In this document: piece by piece, positions 60,225-64,000 of the stretch
Layout of the letters: each line of letters opens with the position of its first letter
Position numbering within the stretch: the stretch's first letter is position 1
Source: Delphinus delphis
Lineage: Eukaryota > Chordata > Mammalia > Artiodactyla > Delphinidae
Length of the DNA stretch: 64,000 bases
Direction: 5' to 3'
NCBI RefSeq assembly: GCF_949987515.2
Contig: NC_082694.2
Span: 46,834,451 to 46,898,450 of the forward strand
The notes under the pieces: model-generated
Told to the model about the DNA's origin: nothing
What the model saw: the letters and a program-made list of their open reading frames with translations, nothing else
Databases searched by the model: none
Position numbers and translations under genes: made by a program

Positions 60225-62029
60225 CCCAGCTCACAATAGTCTGGTGTGAGAAATTCTCACTTACTAGCTCAGATTTCTACTTTTTTACCCCATTTTTCTT
60301 TTTATTTAATTCTCCTCCCTAAAGAAATTCATGTTGTTCCTATAATTCAATAGGCTCTGTGAGATATTCTTTAGAATGCATATTACTTAAAGGAAGCATA
60401 ACTGGATTTAAAATGCAATAAAACCACTAGCTATACTATTGAATGATTATGCTCCCTGTGTGGTCAGTTTTATAGACATGCAACTGAAATTAACAGTGCC
60501 AGATATTGATTGAAAGTTAGTGAAGTGATTATTTCATTTTTACCACAAAGCCTGATATATGCCATCTCTCTATGTAATTTCTAATAAATCTAAATGCTCT
60601 GTACCATTTTCCTTTATCCACTAAAATGTAAAAATCTCCCAAAAGAAAAGGAAATTTCCCCTCTATCTCTTGGTGATCTCTTTCTCTAAAATTCCAGCAT
60701 CACTGGCCACTTCAGCCATATAGCCCTGAACATACAGCCTTACATAGTTAATCTTTTCCTATTGCTTTATTTTAATTTTTAAATTAAATCATAAACTACT
60801 GATGGTAAAATACATGGTAAAAATTTTATTGTACCCCTCAAAGCACCTTTTAGTATAAACCAGGTTAATAACTGTTAATTGGATTACATCATTAAATTCT
60901 ATTGTCTCATTCTTCTTCCAACTTGAACTGAAATTCTGTTTGAGGTTACCCATTTCCTCATCTCCTTTCATAGTGCTTTACAAAAAAACAGTATGGGTGA
61001 AGTTAGGGGCAATATGTAGTTTTCTTTCCTCACAGAACAGATCCTGTTCTGAACTATTAGACCTGATATATACCTATAATTGGCTGCTGGGTCAATATAT
61101 TTTTTTAAACCTGACAAATTATTTTATTTCACTAAAAAATAAACTTTGTATATAACAAGGCTTCAAAACATACAAAGAAGTATTTTAGCACAATAACCAT
61201 ATTATCGTATGAAAAAGAACACCAATATTTTACCAACAGGAGAGTTCAACCTTGGTGTGCTCTTAGGATAATTCATACTCTTGATTTTTTTATTGACAGG
61301 TTTTACAATAAAGATTATCTGTAGAGTCCATGATTTGGCATGTATTACAGGGAAAAAAATAATGAAAAAGTGGTTCAATAATAGTCCCAGTGGCAGAAAC
61401 AGTTTTTCAAACACTCAGAAGGAGTATGGGTGTGTTAGGAGGGAGATGGTGATACAGCAGATACACAATTTGGCAACATAATATCACAAACCATCAGCAT
61501 TTCCTCCTTAGTACAAACAGTGAAATGGGTTGAGCCTGCATCAAACTTAGAATAAGTCAGAAGGGACTACACACTCACTGAAGAAAATTATCTGATGAAA
61601 GTAGGCTTTCTGTAAATAAATAGGATTTATTTAATTACTATATGACTGAGTCTATTTCACTGGGACATCAAACTGTATCGGTTTATAGCTTGTGTTTTAT
61701 CATTCTGGTAATCTACTCTGATAAAAATAAGGATACCGAGCACTAGTCTGGCTTATAACTTTCTGAGAAAGAAGTTCTGGAATAGGGTTCTGGTATAATT
61801 ACATGCAAATATACTTCTGCCATGCATTTCCCATTGATTCTATGTAGGTCCCATGAATTCATAAGTATTTTACTACACCACAGTACTCTTACCCCCAGAG
61901 AAAAAAATCCAATCCAAGATCATTGGTGTAACTCTAGCAGTATGAGCCAGAGACTAATATTCTACCATTTACTAAAGCAAAAGCTCCTTGGAGGTGAAGA
62001 GAGAAGAGATTTTTGTGTTATTAATATTC
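60225..62029. other. Unassigned sequence
   Basis: AT-rich sequence without an exon or named repeat. Open frames are all below about 80 codons and have no domain. Confidence 0.4.
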
Positions 62030-62110
62030 ATAATTCCATCCTGCCCTTCTAGCACTTACCACCAATTGGTGCCTGTTATATAGTAGATGCATAGACTAAG
62101 GAATTAATAA
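62030..62110 (+). repeat. L2 LINE 3' end fragment
   Basis: 'cctgcccttctagcacttac', 'ggtgcctgttatatagtaga' and 'tgcatagactaaggaatt' match the last part of L2. Confidence 0.45.
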
Positions 62111-63819
62111 TTGATCTGAGGAAAATAAACTTTCTTCCTGGAGTTTAACATAAACTTAACCAGAGGAGTAAACATAAAAAAGGCAGGAAAAATAATTCAT
62201 CTCCTGCTTCCTTGTATGATAGGAGATCATAGAACAGATCAACAAAAATTAGATGATGCTGTACTAGAAAAGTTTGATACTTATATTTACTCTGAGATTC
62301 TATAAGGGTTGTTTTCCAAGGCAATTCCAAAATTCTGAGATACAAAATTACAACACGCCTCTCATGGAGTTTGGAATCAAATTGCCAAATAAGCAGAATA
62401 TTTGTCTCCACTTGGGCCTGGCTGACAACATAACAAGTAGGAAACTGCCTATATGGAAGATTCTGGGGTTTCTCCAAATGACAATACTGGACTGAAATCA
62501 TTACCTCTGTTATTACTGATTAAGTGACCATAAAGGTGTGGATTTTGTCTCTGGGTCTCATTTAATTCAATAACCATTAATTATATTTCTATTATGTTCC
62601 AACACATTGTATAAAACTATGGTAATTTCAAAGGTGAACACGACATGATTCTACCTGATATATTTGAATATCAAAATACAGTGAAAAAGAAATGCACAAA
62701 ACTACCTATAATTTGATTACTTCATTAGATTACTTGTTTCATAATGTGGTCCCCAAGAAAGTGAAATACTAGCTGGGACTGATTCAATGACCAACAGAGG
62801 GCTAAAGGTAGGGACAATGTTTTAGCATCAACTGGCCATGGTGGAAGGAATTCAGAGGGTGAACTGATAGGCAAGTCTATGGTGAAAAAGCACTGCTGAG
62901 ATAATCTAACAAATTCATAGTTGTGGATATGATTTCCATGTTCTTATTCTTATTGAAACTAAATTGCTGAAAGCTGTGAATAAAAAGAAACCAAAAAGTT
63001 AAACTTCTTGAAAGCATTTTGGTGGGTCAGGTCATGTTCTCAGAATTAAAAAAATCAAGTTTGTTCTGGGTCCTGAGGGAAAGGACTCTAAGTAGCTTAC
63101 ATAAGTTAAAGAAATTCTCTTCTTTTTGTCCTGCTTATGGGAGGAAAAAGGGGCAAAATTTAAAGACAAAGGGGCAAAAATTAGAGCAGTATATTAGTTC
63201 CCTTTCTGAATGTAATGCCGGGAGGTTTAAGAGTCTATATTTGTACAAGACATACATCAGCCATCAGCATCTTCATGGAGACAAAAAAAAGAATAGTATC
63301 TTAATTTTTTTAAAAAAGATAGAAGATCTCCCTTTGACAGAGACAGATCTTTGTTGCATTTTATTCTCAATAGAGAGGCAGAGACATGAGACAAAATGGC
63401 AGGTTACAGTTAATGAAATCAAGGTGTTTGGTTTTTAATAAAATAAGCAATTGGAAAAAAATGGACAATTAAAATTTAAAAGAAATATATGTAATGAGAG
63501 CTTCTAGAATCATGCTATTTTAATACAGTGTTGTTTTGTTTCAATAGTTAATTTGGAAATTTTTAAGAGTTGCATGGGACGTCGTAAGAATCCCAGATAC
63601 TTAGAACTGTATACCACTTGGACTTTATGACCCAGCTCAAAGTGACTGTGACAGAAGGGAATACTGTATAGAAACTGTGGCAGGCCCTAAAAAGACAATC
63701 ACAGGAATGGCCTTGAGGGTTTTAAAGCAAAGTCATGCCTTCTTCTTCAAAAAAAGATTTGCTTTCAATAGATCACTGCTGGCTTAGAACTGAAGTGTCA
63801 CAGTGCAGGGAAGAGTTGA
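62111..63819. other. Unassigned sequence
   Basis: No exon or named repeat was seen. The plus-strand open frame at 63019-63438 (139 codons) is Lys/Leu-rich with no recognisable domain. It is longer than most chance frames here, but nothing else supports it. Confidence 0.4.
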
Positions 63820-64000
63820 GAGTGTAATTTTTGGAGCCAGATTGTCTGAGTTTGAATCCTATCTCTCCCCCTCATTAGCTGTGTGACCATGACCACAACA
63901 CTTAAACTGTCTGTGCCACATTTCTTCTCTGAAAAATGGGGACAATAATAGTACCTACTTCATGTGTCACTGTGATAATTAAATAAATAATGTACATAAC
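63820..64000 (+). repeat. MIR SINE, forward orientation, cut by the window end
   Basis: A good MIR head and core: 'tttttggagccagattgtct', 'gagtttgaatcctatctctc', 'ttagctgtgtgaccatgacc', 'gaaaaatggggacaataata' and 'gtacctacttcatgtgtcac'. The tail continues beyond the window. Confidence 0.88.

Noticed and set aside
61034..61052. Palindrome 'cagaaca...tgttctg' resembling a glucocorticoid response element
   Set aside because: The half sites are separated by five bases rather than the three needed for the receptor dimer.
1..64000. CRISPR arrays, operons, phage or plasmid genes
   Set aside because: None is visible. Repeat families, A tails and target-site duplications show mammalian nuclear DNA, and no regularly spaced direct-repeat array of CRISPR type occurs.

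Overview
The window is AT-rich mammalian nuclear DNA with no bacterial, viral or organellar gene content. The best taxonomic clue is the repeat set. Four tRNA-derived SINEs of the CHR superfamily (three GC-rich young copies and one older copy) sit beside artiodactyl-type L1 elements, and I saw no BovB or Bov-tA/ART2-type repeats, which ruminant DNA usually carries at high density. Together this points to a cetacean (whale or dolphin). That is an inference from repeat families, not from a gene.

I found no host protein-coding exon, structural RNA gene or CpG-island promoter. The open frames longer than about 100 codons that I could identify lie inside LINE-1 ORF2 remnants. Other open frames are short, overlap on both strands and show no recognisable domains. 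The window is best read as intergenic or deep intronic sequence.

Layout. 1-16 kb: unassigned unique sequence with ancient MIR copies, one MER20 DNA transposon, a young CHR SINE (6.1 kb), a long GT microsatellite (5.1 kb) and one probable solitary LTR (12.15-12.62 kb). 16.15-18.84 kb: a 5'-truncated L1 on the minus strand (called L1-B here). 18.9-34.9 kb: mostly unassigned, with MIR and L2 fragments, a small MITE-like element and two old L1M pieces. 34.9-38.8 kb: three CHR SINEs, a very small L1 insertion with its target-site duplication, and a MIR with an internal tandem expansion. 40.1-46.5 kb: an L1 on the plus strand (L1-A) with an apparently complete 5' UTR but no 3' end. 46.5-64 kb: more MIR and L2, an old L1M ORF2 piece (51.6-52.4 kb), a 0.9 kb L1 3' end (57.0-57.9 kb), several perfect short hairpins, and a MIR cut by the window edge.

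The repeats do not act as a system. The most informative observations concern how the elements decayed. Both large L1 copies have lost the reverse-transcriptase FADD box through different deletions. L1-A also has an Asp-to-Glu change in the endonuclease GDFN motif and is truncated at the 3' end rather than the 5' end. I see no convincing undescribed biological system here.
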